Shown: in pieces, positions 1 through 7,883 of the stretch
Numbering within the stretch: the first letter of the stretch is position 1
Layout: each line of letters begins with the position of its first letter
NCBI GenBank assembly: GCA_025757645.1
Contig: CP107216.1
Span: forward strand, 2,015,001-2,079,000
Source: Clostridiales bacterium
GTDB lineage: Bacteria > Bacillota > Clostridia > Oscillospirales > Oscillospiraceae
Length of the DNA stretch: 64,000 nt
Reading direction: 5' to 3'
Position numbers and translations under genes: made by a program
The notes under the pieces: model-generated
Told to the model about the DNA's origin: nothing
Databases searched by the model: none
What the model saw: only the letters and a program-made list of their open reading frames with translations

Positions 1-117
1 ACTGGAGCCTTTTTTGTACGAGGCCGCCTCGACAGCCGGGACAAGCGCAACGAGCACCATGCTCACCGAGAGCAGTACCGCGAGTGCGAGACACAAGCGT
101 TTGGATCGTTTCTGCAT
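1..117 (-). CDS. N-terminal fragment of a secreted protein (runs off the window)
   Basis: An open frame starts with ATG at 117 and runs leftwards out of the window; only 39 residues are visible. The start MQKRSKR is followed by a hydrophobic stretch (residues 8-28) ending in a VEAAS-like signal peptidase site, so the product is probably exported or membrane anchored. The AAGGAG ribosome binding site lies inside the 3' arm of the hairpin at 126-162. The gene follows thrS on the same strand, 77 bases after its stop. The mature domain is outside the window, so no function can be given. Confidence 0.75.
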   Translation of the reverse strand, partial: MQKRSKRLCLALAVLLSVSMVLVALVPAVEAASYKKGSS

Positions 118-121
118 ATAC

Positions 122-170
122 AAAACTCCTTCGCAGACGTTTGGTTCTAGTCTGCGAAGGAGCGTTTTTT
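122..170. terminator. Bidirectional hairpin after thrS; overlaps the next gene's ribosome binding site
   Basis: A perfect 13-bp stem (CTCCTTCGCAGAC at 126-138 with its complement at 150-162) encloses an 11-base loop. On the + strand it is followed by T6 at 165-170, on the - strand by T4 at 125-122. On the - strand the 3' arm contains GAAGGAG, the Shine-Dalgarno sequence of the secreted protein that starts at 117. A transcript reading through from thrS would therefore carry that site in a stem. Confidence 0.75.
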
Positions 171-193
171 CTTATACGGTCAAATTTGAAATA

Positions 194-1939
194 TCAGCTT
201 TTGCGCGACTTGACATCCGCCTGCAGGCGCGCGATGAAGTCCGAGAGGCCCTCAACGCTCTGCTCGCCGGAGAGGGTGCGCACGGAGATGGTGTCGTTTT
301 CCGCTTCCTTATCGCCGAGGACGAGCATGTACGGGATCTTCTGGCTCTGCGCCTCGCGGATCTTGTAGCCGATCTTCTCGTTGCGCAGGTCGGTCTCGAC
401 GCGCAGGCCAGCCTTCTCCAGACGGTCGGCAACGTGCTTGGCGTAGTTGTTCGTGCGGTCGGTGATGGGCATGACCTTGACCTGCACGGGCGCGAGCCAC
501 AGCGGGAACGCGCCGGCGTAATGCTCGGTGAGGATGCCGATGAAACGCTCGATGGAGCCGAAGCACACGCGGTGGATCATGACGGGGCGGTGCTTCTCGC
601 CATCAGCGCCGACATACTCAAGGTCAAAGCGCTCGGGCATCTGCATATCCAGCTGGATCGTGCCGCACTGCCAGGTGCGGCCGAGGCTGTCTTCCAGATG
701 GAAGTCGATCTTCGGGCCGTAGAACGCACCGTCGCCCTCGTTGATGACATAGGGCTTGCCAAGCTCGTTGAGCGCGGAGACGAGGCCGTTTGTCGCAACC
801 TCCCACTGCTCGTCCGTGCCGATGTGATCCTCCGGCATGGTGGACAGCTCCATGTGGTACTTGAAGCCGAAGAGCGAGTACACATCGTCGATGAGCTTGG
901 CCACGCCCTTGATCTCGTCCTTGACCTGATCGGGCGTCATGAAGATGTGCGCATCGTCCTGCGTGAAGCAGCGGACGCGGAACAGGCCGTGCAGGGCGCC
1001 GGACAGCTCATGGCGGTGCACGATGCCGAGCTCGCCGACACGCAGCGGCAGGTCACGGTAGGAGTGCGGCTGGGACTTATAGACCAGCATACCGCCAGGG
1101 CAGTTCATCGGCTTGAGCGCGAACGGCACATCGTCGATGACGGTCGTATACATATTATCTTTATAGTGATCCCAGTGGCCGCTGCGGTGCCAGAGATCCT
1201 GGTTGAGCATGATCGGCGTCGAGATCTCGACATAGCCGGCCTTCTTATGGATCTCGCGCCAGTAGTCGATGAGCTGGTTTTTGAGCACCATGCCGTTGGG
1301 CAGGAAGAACGGGAAGCCCGGGCCCTCGTCCATGAACGTGAACAGGCCGAGCTCCTTGCCGAGCTTGCGGTGGTCGCGCTTCTTGGCCTCTTCGATGCGG
1401 GCCAGATACGCATCGAGCTCCTCCTTCTTCGGGAAGCAGGTGCCGTAAATGCGCTGGAGCATCTTGCGGTTGCTGTCGCCGCGCCAGTAGGCGCCGGTGA
1501 CGCTCGTGAGCTTGATGGCATTGCCCTTGACGCGACCGGTGGAGTCCAGATGCGGACCGGCGCAGAGGTCGACGAATTCGCCCTGACGGTAGAAGGAGAT
1601 GACGGCATCCTCCGGCAGGTCGTTGATGAGCTCGACCTTGTACGGCTCATCGCGCTCCTCCATGAACTTCAGCGCTTCGGCGCGCGGGAGCTCAAAGCGC
1701 TCGAGACGCAGCTTTTCCTTGCAGATCTTGCGCATCTCGGCCTCGAGCTTTTCGAGCACCTCGGGCGTGAACGGCTGGGGGCTGTCAAAATCGTAATAGA
1801 AACCGTCCTCGATGGCCGGGCCGATGGCCAGCTTCACCTCGGGGTACAGGCGCTTCATGGCCTGGGCGAGAATGTGGCTGGTGGTGTGACGGTAGGTATC
1901 TCTGTAGGTCTTGTTTTCAAAGGTGTACTGATCGTCCAT
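194..1939 (-). CDS. thrS: Threonine--tRNA ligase, short form without TGS domain
   Basis: Charges tRNA-Thr with threonine in the cytoplasm. The 581 residues begin almost directly with the editing domain (HTTSHILAQA near residue 18), so the usual ~60-residue N-terminal TGS domain is missing; full ThrRS are about 640 residues. The class II core is intact: MNCPGG carries the zinc Cys, VHRHELSGALHGLFRVR is motif 2, and VMIHRVCFGS carries the last zinc His. The C-terminal ~100 residues are the anticodon-binding domain. ATG at 1939 has a strong AGGAGGAG site, and the T-box terminator ends just upstream, which fixes the start and excludes a hidden TGS domain. Expression should rise when tRNA-Thr is uncharged. 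Confidence 0.97.
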   Translation of the reverse strand: MDDQYTFENKTYRDTYRHTTSHILAQAMKRLYPEVKLAIGPAIEDGFYYDFDSPQPFTPEVLEKLEAEMRKICKEKLRLERFELPRAEALKFMEERDEPYKVELINDLPEDAVISFYRQGEFVDLCAGPHLDSTGRVKGNAIKLTSVTGAYWRGDSNRKMLQRIYGTCFPKKEELDAYLARIEEAKKRDHRKLGKELGLFTFMDEGPGFPFFLPNGMVLKNQLIDYWREIHKKAGYVEISTPIMLNQDLWHRSGHWDHYKDNMYTTVIDDVPFALKPMNCPGGMLVYKSQPHSYRDLPLRVGELGIVHRHELSGALHGLFRVRCFTQDDAHIFMTPDQVKDEIKGVAKLIDDVYSLFGFKYHMELSTMPEDHIGTDEQWEVATNGLVSALNELGKPYVINEGDGAFYGPKIDFHLEDSLGRTWQCGTIQLDMQMPERFDLEYVGADGEKHRPVMIHRVCFGSIERFIGILTEHYAGAFPLWLAPVQVKVMPITDRTNNYAKHVADRLEKAGLRVETDLRNEKIGYKIREAQSQKIPYMLVLGDKEAENDTISVRTLSGEQSVEGLSDFIARLQADVKSRKS

Positions 1940-1957
1940 AATGTCTCCTCCTAAACT

Positions 1958-2190
1958 AAAAACACCCCTGCGCCTCGCGGCACAGGGGTGCTGAAATCAC
2001 ACGGTTCCACCCTGAGTTTCCCTCAGTTGGCGCTGTAACGCGCGCCGCACGGGTCGCCTTACTGCAAGGTTCGGGCGATCGGCTCGGGGAAGGTCTGCGC
2101 CGGAGGGGTGCCGCAGGCGGCTCACAGCCTATGACCGCCATTCTCTGTCCGTCCTCACTCGGGTGCAAGTCCCGTCATTGCCTTTTGAAC
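1958..2190 (-). promoter_or_regulatory. T-box riboswitch leader of thrS
   Basis: The - strand carries the T-box core AGGGTGGAACCGT at 2013-2001. A terminator follows at 1990-1963: an 8-bp CACCCCTG stem, extended by a GC-rich apical part, then T5 at 1962-1958. Upstream (2190-2020) the leader has an AGAGA-type bulge and several stems expected of Stem I. Uncharged tRNA-Thr pairing with the T-box should favour the antiterminator. I did not settle the specifier codon; the threonine assignment rests on the downstream gene. Confidence 0.93.
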
Positions 2191-2196
2191 GGTATC

Positions 2197-2226
2197 ATCG
2201 TAACACCGACTGTTATCCCCTGTCAA
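2197..2226 (-). promoter_or_regulatory. Promoter of the thrS T-box transcript
   Basis: TTGACA (2226-2221), an 18-base spacer and TACGAT (2202-2197) on the - strand place the transcript start near 2190, at the beginning of the T-box leader. Confidence 0.7.
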
Positions 2227-2292
2227 GCACAATTTCATACGAAATCCGGCCGGAAATGCCGCCGTTTGTGCATGAAACGCTGCACGGATCGC

Positions 2293-2322
2293 TTGCCAAA
2301 TGCAGACAGTCCGTGCTATACT
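2293..2322 (+). promoter_or_regulatory. Promoter of the zinc-ribbon gene
   Basis: TTGCCA (2293-2298), 18-base spacer, TATACT (2317-2322). It faces away from the thrS promoter and lies 43 bases upstream of the ATG at 2365. Confidence 0.6.
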
Positions 2323-2364
2323 GAATCTGGAAGTCCAACCGATAACAGAAAGGAGCGCACCACC

Positions 2365-2655
2365 ATGACCATAGGCGACAAATGCCCCTACTGCGGCAGG
2401 GAATTGCTCTCCGGCTATCTGCAGAGCGCGCGGCAGATCATCTGGAGTCAGGAGGAAAAGTCCATATCCTTTCGCGCGGACGAGGACGGCGATCTCGTGG
2501 TGAGCCACGGGATCTGGGAAGGCAGCTTTGCCGACTGCCGGTACTGTGCAGACTGCGGCATCTTCCTGCTGGAGCGCCCCGCGCAGCCGCCGAAATTCGG
2601 CGAGCGTCTGCACGGGAAATTCGGCCGCCTGCGCGGCGGCGACACAACGGAATAA
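2365..2655 (+). CDS. Small zinc-ribbon protein, probably DUF6487/PF20097-like
   Basis: A 96-residue protein with two CxxC knuckles (C7-x2-C10 and C61-x2-C64) that probably bind one zinc. Between them lies a beta-rich stretch with GYLQSARQIIWS, the pattern I associate with PF20097 (DUF6487) proteins of Bacillota. It has no signal peptide or membrane segment. ATG 2365 is chosen because AAAGGAG lies 11 bases upstream and a good promoter precedes it; the frame is open further upstream but without a start signal. It is a single-gene unit between thrS and ychF, ending in a strong terminator. Its role is unknown. Confidence 0.8.
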   Translation: MTIGDKCPYCGRELLSGYLQSARQIIWSQEEKSISFRADEDGDLVVSHGIWEGSFADCRYCADCGIFLLERPAQPPKFGERLHGKFGRLRGGDTTE

Positions 2656-2661
2656 GAAATG

Positions 2662-2700
2662 ACCGCACGCGGCGTTTTGCCGCGTGCGGTTCGTCGTTTT
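2662..2700. terminator. Terminator between zinc-ribbon gene and ychF
   Basis: A 12-bp stem (ACCGCACGCGGC at 2662-2673 with 2679-2690) and a GTTTT loop, followed on + by TCGTCGTTTT. It lies between convergent genes and probably serves both. Confidence 0.8.
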
Positions 2701-2709
2701 CCAGAAAGA

Positions 2710-3807
2710 TCAGACGTTGAAGCGGAAGAGCGTCACGTCGCCGTCGTGCATGACATAGTCCTTGCCCTCGGAGCGGACGAGGCCTTTCTCCTTGGCGACG
2801 GCCATGCTGCCGCAGGCTTTCAGGTCGTCGAACGCGACGATCTCAGCGCGGATAAAGCCGCGCTCGAAGTCCGAGTGGATCTTGCCGGCGGCCTGCGGCG
2901 CCTTCGTGCCGCGCGTGATCGTCCAGGCGCGGCACTCATCGCTGCCGCACGTCAGGAACGAAATGAGCCCCAGCAGGCTGTACGAACACTGGATGAGCCG
3001 GTCGAGGCCGGACTCTTCGATGCCGAGCTCCTCGAGGAACATGGCGCGCTCGTCGGGCTCGAGCTCGCCGATCTCCTGCTCGACCTTCGCGCAGATGGGC
3101 AGCACCTGCGCGCCCTGAGACGCAGCCAGATCGCGCACCTGCTGATAGTACCTGCAATCTTCATACCCGGCGGCGAATGTATTTTCGTCGAGGTTGGCGG
3201 CGTAAATGACGGGCTTGATGCTCAGCAGGTCACTCGTCTCGAGCAGGGCACGATCCTCGTCGCTGCAGTCATAGGTGCGGGCGCTCTTGCCGTCGTTGAG
3301 ATGCTCGAGCAGGCCGCGGAACACATCCGCCTCGTGCAGGCAGGCCTTGTCGCCGCTCTTGCCGGCCTTGGCCGCCTTGTCGATGCGGCGCTGGACCATC
3401 TCGATGTCCGCCATGATGAGCTCGAGGTCGATGATCTCAATGTCGCGCAGCGGGTCGGTCGAACCCTCGACGTGCATGACGTTTTCATCGTCAAAGCAGC
3501 GCACGACGTGCACGATCGCATCCGTGGCGCGGATGTTGGACAAAAACTTGTTGCCGAGGCCCTCGCCCTTGGACGCGCCCTTGACGAGGCCGGCGATGTC
3601 GACAAACTCGATCACCGCGGGGGTCTTTTTCTTCGGCTGATACATCTCAGCCAGATAATCCAGCCGCGCATCCGGCACGGAGACCATGCCGACGTTCGGG
3701 TTGATGGTGCAGAACGCATAGTTGGCGACTTCCGCGCCCGCGTTCGTAATGGCGTTGAACAGCGTGGACTTGCCGACGTTCGGCAGGCCGACGATACCGA
3801 GTTTCAT
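2710..3807 (-). CDS. ychF: Redox-regulated ATPase/GTPase YchF (OLA1 family)
   Basis: A 365-residue Obg-family P-loop NTPase that binds ribosomes and prefers ATP in studied members. GLPNVGKST (residues 7-15) is the P-loop. The family-typical NLDE replaces NKxD in the base-recognition loop, as expected for ATP preference, and the C-terminal part is the TGS-like YchF domain. I start at ATG 3807 (MKLGIVGLPN), the conserved N-terminus, with GAAGGAG 12 bases upstream. An in-frame ATG at 3819 lies too close to that site, and longer upstream extensions run through the promoter. It is monocistronic and converges on the zinc-ribbon gene. Confidence 0.96.
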   Translation of the reverse strand: MKLGIVGLPNVGKSTLFNAITNAGAEVANYAFCTINPNVGMVSVPDARLDYLAEMYQPKKKTPAVIEFVDIAGLVKGASKGEGLGNKFLSNIRATDAIVHVVRCFDDENVMHVEGSTDPLRDIEIIDLELIMADIEMVQRRIDKAAKAGKSGDKACLHEADVFRGLLEHLNDGKSARTYDCSDEDRALLETSDLLSIKPVIYAANLDENTFAAGYEDCRYYQQVRDLAASQGAQVLPICAKVEQEIGELEPDERAMFLEELGIEESGLDRLIQCSYSLLGLISFLTCGSDECRAWTITRGTKAPQAAGKIHSDFERGFIRAEIVAFDDLKACGSMAVAKEKGLVRSEGKDYVMHDGDVTLFRFNV

Positions 3808-3862
3808 AGATCCGAGCATCTCCTTCGTTTCCCAGCCGCGGCCGCGGCTGACATAGCAGTTT

Positions 3863-3891
3863 ATTATAGCATGGGTGCCCAGGCATTTCAA
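3863..3891 (-). promoter_or_regulatory. Promoter of ychF
   Basis: TTGAAA (3891-3886), 17-base spacer and a perfect TATAAT (3868-3863) on the - strand. The transcript would start near 3857, about 50 bases before the ATG. Confidence 0.8.
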
Positions 3892-3895
3892 GCCG

Positions 3896-4426
3896 TCACT
3901 TGACCGGATGATAGTTGTCCGGGTCGAGATACTGTGCCGCCATGCGCACGTACCAGTCCTTCGTCCCGCGCCAGTCGGTGCGGTCTTTGTCGGTCAGCTC
4001 GCGCAGCGGCCTTGCGGGCACGCCCGCGACGAGCGTCTCCGGCGGAATGATCTTGCCCTGCGGCACGAGCGCCGACTCGGCCACGATGCTGCCCGCGCCG
4101 ATCTCGCTGCAGAGGCTGAGCACCGCGCCCATGCCGATGCTGGCCTCCGGCCCGATCACACGCGCGTGGATGATCGCGCCGTGGCCGATGGTCACGCGGC
4201 GCGAAATGGTCACGACGGGATCTTCCCCGCCGGTGTGGATGATGACGCCGTCCTCGACCGCGACCTCCTCCTCGAGGACGATGCGCGAGGCGTCGGCGCG
4301 GATGACGGCATAAGGGCCGATATAGCAGCGCGGGCCGACAATCACATCGCCGATGAGCTCCGCGCTCGCACTGACGAACGCTGTCGGGTCGACCTGCGGG
4401 GCTTTCCCGCCAAAGGTATAGAGCAT
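3896..4426 (-). CDS. Gamma-carbonic-anhydrase-like hexapeptide protein, CaiE family (copy 1)
   Basis: A 176-residue left-handed beta-helix protein. Hexapeptide repeats run from about residue 15 to 140 and the C-terminal helix ends in DWYVRMAAQYL. The three His expected to hold the metal in gamma-carbonic anhydrases are present: H64, H82 and H87 in IGHGAIIHA. CaiE-type members accompany CoA-ester pathways such as E. coli carnitine reduction, where their exact role is unclear. A very similar copy lies at 7884-8426. ATG 4426 has a weak GGAG site, and the gene has its own promoter at 4459-4487 behind the terminator of the ene-reductase operon. Carbonic anhydrase activity is possible but unproven. 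Confidence 0.88.
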   Translation of the reverse strand: MLYTFGGKAPQVDPTAFVSASAELIGDVIVGPRCYIGPYAVIRADASRIVLEEEVAVEDGVIIHTGGEDPVVTISRRVTIGHGAIIHARVIGPEASIGMGAVLSLCSEIGAGSIVAESALVPQGKIIPPETLVAGVPARPLRELTDKDRTDWRGTKDWYVRMAAQYLDPDNYHPVK

Positions 4427-4458
4427 AATGGTCTCTCCATTCAAATAAAAGATGTATG

Positions 4459-4487
4459 ATTTTATCATGCACAGCCGCCGGATGCAA
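4459..4487 (-). promoter_or_regulatory. Promoter of CaiE-like copy 1
   Basis: TTGCAT (4487-4482), 17-base spacer, TAAAAT (4464-4459) on the - strand, giving a leader of about 25-30 bases. Confidence 0.65.
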
Positions 4488-4494
4488 GCACAAC

Positions 4495-4521
4495 GCCCGG
4501 GCAGGTGGAACCTGCCCGGGC
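4495..4521 (-). terminator. Hairpin after the ene-reductase operon
   Basis: An 11-bp perfect GC-rich stem (GCCCGGGCAGG at 4495-4505 with 4511-4521) and a 5-base loop, just after the stop at 4541. The - strand tail is only partly T-rich (GTTGTGCTTG), so termination may be incomplete. Confidence 0.6.
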
Positions 4522-4540
4522 AAACGTATTTGGATCGCAA

Positions 4541-6541
4541 TTACAGACTGCGTGCCGCCTCGTAGCCATCCCAGATGGCGCCGAAGATGTTGCGCACACG
4601 GCGGCCGTCGCCGAGCGCGAGCACGGTCTCATAGTCATCGCGGATCGCGTCAAAGAGCGCATGGTTGGCCTCCATGCCGACCGCTGTGATGACCGTGTCA
4701 CCCTCCGCCAGCGCGGGCACGCCCTCGACCTCGTAATAAACGCCCTTGGCATCGACGGATTCCAGCGCCGCGCCCTCGACGATGTGCACGCCGTGGAACA
4801 CGAGCAGGTCGCGCAGCATGAGCTCATTCATGGCCGGCAGCTTGGCCGAGCGCAGGAGCTTGCGCCGGGCGAGCAGCGTGACGGTGTGGCCGTTTTGCAC
4901 CAGGTGCAGCGCCAGTTCGCAGGCGACGAGTCCCGCGCCGATGATGACGACCGACTTGCCGGCTTTCGCCTTGCCCTCGAGCACGTCGAGCGCGCTGACC
5001 ACATTGTCTCCGTCCGCACCGGGCAATGCCAGCGTTCTGGGCGTGCTGCCCTCGGCGACGAACACCGTCTGCGGCTTGAGGGAATCGAGCAGCGCCTTAT
5101 CCGCGCGTGTATTCAGGCGCACGTCCACGCCCAGATGCGCAAGCGTGGCGGCATACCAGGCAACAAGATCACGATCCGCCTGCTTGAAGTGCGGCACACC
5201 GGCCGGCTTGAGCGCGCCGCCGAGGGCATCGCTCGCTTCGAGCAGCGTGACATCATGGCCGCGCAGCGCGCTCACGCGCGCCGCCTCCAGGCCGGCAGGC
5301 CCGCCGCCGACAACGACCACGCGCTTTTTCTCCGCTGCGGGCGCGATGCCGACGAGCCGCTCGCGCGCGCACTCGGGGTTGACCGCGCAGGAGCCGACCG
5401 CGCCGTCAAACGCGCGGCCGAAGCAGCCCTCGTGGCAGCACAGGCACGGACGGATGAGCGCGAGCTCGTCGTTGCGCACCTTGCGGACGTAGTCAGGCTC
5501 GGCCAGGAGCGGACGCGCCAGACCGATCATGTCGCAGCGGCCGTCTCGCAGCGCCTGCGCCGCCAGATCCGGATCGTCCATGCGTCCGGCAGCCAGCACA
5601 GGCACGTCCACGACCTGCTTGACCTGCTCGGCAAACGGCAGATAGACGCCCTTGTCAAAGTACATCGGCGGATGCGCCCAGTACCAGCTATCGTAGGTGC
5701 CGGCATCGACATCGAGCGCGTCGTAGCCCGCATCGACCAGGATCCTGGCCGCCTGCAGGCCCTCGTCTGTATCGCGGCCGAGCTCGGTGAACGTCTCACC
5801 CGGCACCGCGCCCTGACGCAGATCCTTGATATAGCTCTTGAGCGAAAAGCGCAGGATGACCGGGAAATCCTCGCCGCAGTACTGCTTGATCTTCTGCACG
5901 ATCTCGATGGCGAAGCGCAGGCGGCCGTTGAGATCGCCGCCGTACTTGTCCGTGCGCTTGTTGAACAGCGACATGGCAAAGCAGTCGAGCAGATAGCCCT
6001 CGTGCACGGCATGCACCTCAACGCCGTCATATCCGCACTTTTTGGCGATAGCGGCCGACACGCCGAACTGCTCCACAAGCCGCTCGACCTCCTCCGTCGT
6101 CAGCTCGCGGCACTCGATGCGCGGGTTCCAGCGGTTGCTGATCGTACTCGGCGCGACAAACTTGCGGTCATGGATCATGGCGGGCATGGCGCTGCGGCCA
6201 AGGCCGGCCGTGAGCTGCACGAAGATCTTGGTGTCAAAGGCGTGCACGCGGTCGGTCAGCTCGCGCGCAGCCTTGATGTATTTCCCGGGGCAGATCGTCG
6301 GGCACGGGAAAGAACCGGGGCTGTGGACCTCAATGTTGTTGTCCACCCAGTTGGCGCCCGTGATGATCAGGCCGACGCCGCCGGCGGCGCGGCGGACGAA
6401 ATAGTCCACGGCGTCCGGCAGGTAGGCACCGTCCTCATCGTTGTGCGTAACGGTGCCCATGGCGGCCATGAAGTAGCGGTTTTTAATGCGCGTATTGCGG
6501 ATCGAAAACGGTGTAAACAGCGGTTCGTATGCGGGGTTCAT
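4541..6541 (-). CDS. Old-yellow-enzyme/2,4-dienoyl-CoA reductase type Fe-S flavoenzyme
   Basis: A 666-residue oxidoreductase of the 2-enoate reductase / FadH / BaiCD-BaiH / trimethylamine dehydrogenase family. Residues 5-345 form the FMN barrel, with GYDGVEVHAVHEGYLL and FNKRTDKYGG typical of the active-site side. C366-x2-C369-x3-C373-x11-C385 exactly fits the 4Fe-4S motif of 2,4-dienoyl-CoA reductase. The C-terminal half is an FAD/NAD(P) module (VVVVGGGPAGLEAA near 408 and VVIIGAGLVACELA near 540). Electrons should pass NAD(P)H to FAD, Fe-S, FMN and then an activated C=C bond. ATG 6541 has GAGGAGG and overlaps the stop of the CoA-transferase gene by ATGA, so the two are translationally coupled. 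The substrate cannot be read from the sequence. Confidence 0.93.
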   Translation of the reverse strand: MNPAYEPLFTPFSIRNTRIKNRYFMAAMGTVTHNDEDGAYLPDAVDYFVRRAAGGVGLIITGANWVDNNIEVHSPGSFPCPTICPGKYIKAARELTDRVHAFDTKIFVQLTAGLGRSAMPAMIHDRKFVAPSTISNRWNPRIECRELTTEEVERLVEQFGVSAAIAKKCGYDGVEVHAVHEGYLLDCFAMSLFNKRTDKYGGDLNGRLRFAIEIVQKIKQYCGEDFPVILRFSLKSYIKDLRQGAVPGETFTELGRDTDEGLQAARILVDAGYDALDVDAGTYDSWYWAHPPMYFDKGVYLPFAEQVKQVVDVPVLAAGRMDDPDLAAQALRDGRCDMIGLARPLLAEPDYVRKVRNDELALIRPCLCCHEGCFGRAFDGAVGSCAVNPECARERLVGIAPAAEKKRVVVVGGGPAGLEAARVSALRGHDVTLLEASDALGGALKPAGVPHFKQADRDLVAWYAATLAHLGVDVRLNTRADKALLDSLKPQTVFVAEGSTPRTLALPGADGDNVVSALDVLEGKAKAGKSVVIIGAGLVACELALHLVQNGHTVTLLARRKLLRSAKLPAMNELMLRDLLVFHGVHIVEGAALESVDAKGVYYEVEGVPALAEGDTVITAVGMEANHALFDAIRDDYETVLALGDGRRVRNIFGAIWDGYEAARSL

Positions 6542-7878
6542 GTGGTTTCCTCCTCCTCTGGTTCGGGTTGTGTATCAAATTGCGCGGCGCACTCCGGTGA
6601 CAGTTGTCCCCAGGCGACTGCCTCCTGTGCGAGCGCGCAGCGAAAGCGCGGATGCGCGATGCGGATCATGGCGCAGATGCGCGTCTCCAGCGGTTGATTG
6701 TGCAGATCGGCCGCGCCCCACTCCGTGACGATGTACATGACATCGCTGCGCGGCGTCGTGACGACTGCACCGGACGGAAGATGCGCGCGAATGTTGGACG
6801 TGAGCGTCCCGTCGGGCGCTTCGTGCGTGGAATGCAGGCACAGAAAACTCCGTCCGCCGACAGAACGCGCCGCGGCGCGGACAAAATCGAGCTGACCGCC
6901 GACGCCGGAATACTGCCGGCCGTCAATGGCCTCGGCGCAGACCTGCCCGGTCAGATCGGCCATCAGGCAGCCGTTGACCGAGATAAGCCCCGGCTGCTGC
7001 GCGGCACGGAACGGATCGTTGAGCACGTCCACCGGGATCATGCGGATGTGCGCGAGCGCAAAATCATCCAGATGCCCCGCCGCGTCGAGCACGATGGACG
7101 CCTCGACCCGATCGAGATCGACCGCGCCGCTGGCCATCAGGCGCAGCTGCGCCTGTGTGAGCACCTCCGTGTAAATCCCGAGCCGTTTGCGTCCATGCAG
7201 CCCGTAGGCGACGGCGTTGGGAATGCCGCCGATGCCGACCTGCAGCGTATCGCCGTCCCGGACGAGCGGCAGGATGTGCGCGGCAATGCGCGCATCGAGT
7301 GCATCGGGCGCTTTATAATGATAGGTATTGAGCGGATGATCCGCGCGGCAGAGCGCCGTAACCTCCGAGACATGGATGCGATGGTGCTCGCCGCGGGTGC
7401 GCTGCTGAAAGGCGTTGACCTGATAGATGCGCTTTTCGACCTGTGTATCGAGCGAACTCCAGGCCGTGCCGCGCGGGCCGTAATACAGATACCCGTCCGC
7501 ATCCGGCTCGGACACCTCGAGCATCAGCGTATTGACACGGTAGACCTCGCGCGCTGCGCGCACGGTCTGGTGAAACTGCACGGAGTTTTCGTGCAGGCCG
7601 CCGCGCTGCTGAAACTTGCGGTCGGCGCGGCCGAGAAACAGGGAGTGATACGGCGTGCGCGCAAAGCAGACCGGGTCGGACAGGGCGCGGCTCTCCGTGC
7701 CGTTGACGACGGTCACGACCGGGATGCCGCGCAGCTCCGCGCGGTCGCTCACCGCGTCGATCAGCACGGCCGGGAAGCTACCGGCGCCGCCGGCAAAGAT
7801 GCGGTCGCCGGGCGCGATCAGCGCCGCCGCCTGCTCCGGCGTGCAGAGCCTGCGCGCATAGATCTCACGCCAATCCAT
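6538..7878 (-). CDS. Family I CoA-transferase (acetyl-CoA hydrolase / 4-hydroxybutyrate CoA-transferase / butyryl-CoA:acetate type)
   Basis: A 446-residue enzyme predicted to move CoA between acyl-CoA and a free acid through a glutamyl-CoA thioester. The signature LQVGIGGIPNAVAYGL lies near residues 212-227, and GIYTEVL places the likely catalytic Glu at E238. The length matches 4-hydroxybutyrate and butyryl-CoA:acetate CoA-transferases (about 440-450). ATG 7878 follows GGGAGG. It starts 5 bases after the CaiE-like copy 2 stop and its own stop overlaps the next ATG, so caiE2, this gene and the ene-reductase form a tight operon. The frame stays open upstream, but that part is an out-of-frame reading of the CaiE-like gene. 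Donor and acceptor acids are unknown; acetate is a common partner. Confidence 0.9.
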   Translation of the reverse strand: MDWREIYARRLCTPEQAAALIAPGDRIFAGGAGSFPAVLIDAVSDRAELRGIPVVTVVNGTESRALSDPVCFARTPYHSLFLGRADRKFQQRGGLHENSVQFHQTVRAAREVYRVNTLMLEVSEPDADGYLYYGPRGTAWSSLDTQVEKRIYQVNAFQQRTRGEHHRIHVSEVTALCRADHPLNTYHYKAPDALDARIAAHILPLVRDGDTLQVGIGGIPNAVAYGLHGRKRLGIYTEVLTQAQLRLMASGAVDLDRVEASIVLDAAGHLDDFALAHIRMIPVDVLNDPFRAAQQPGLISVNGCLMADLTGQVCAEAIDGRQYSGVGGQLDFVRAAARSVGGRSFLCLHSTHEAPDGTLTSNIRAHLPSGAVVTTPRSDVMYIVTEWGAADLHNQPLETRICAMIRIAHPRFRCALAQEAVAWGQLSPECAAQFDTQPEPEEEETT

Positions 7879-7883
7879 CGTGC

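Noticed and set aside
14..1954. A 646-codon open frame on the + strand opposite thrS
   Set aside because: It is the mirror of a GC-rich coding gene with biased third positions; it is His/Arg/Val/Leu-rich low-quality sequence, has no ribosome binding site, and thrS is certain.
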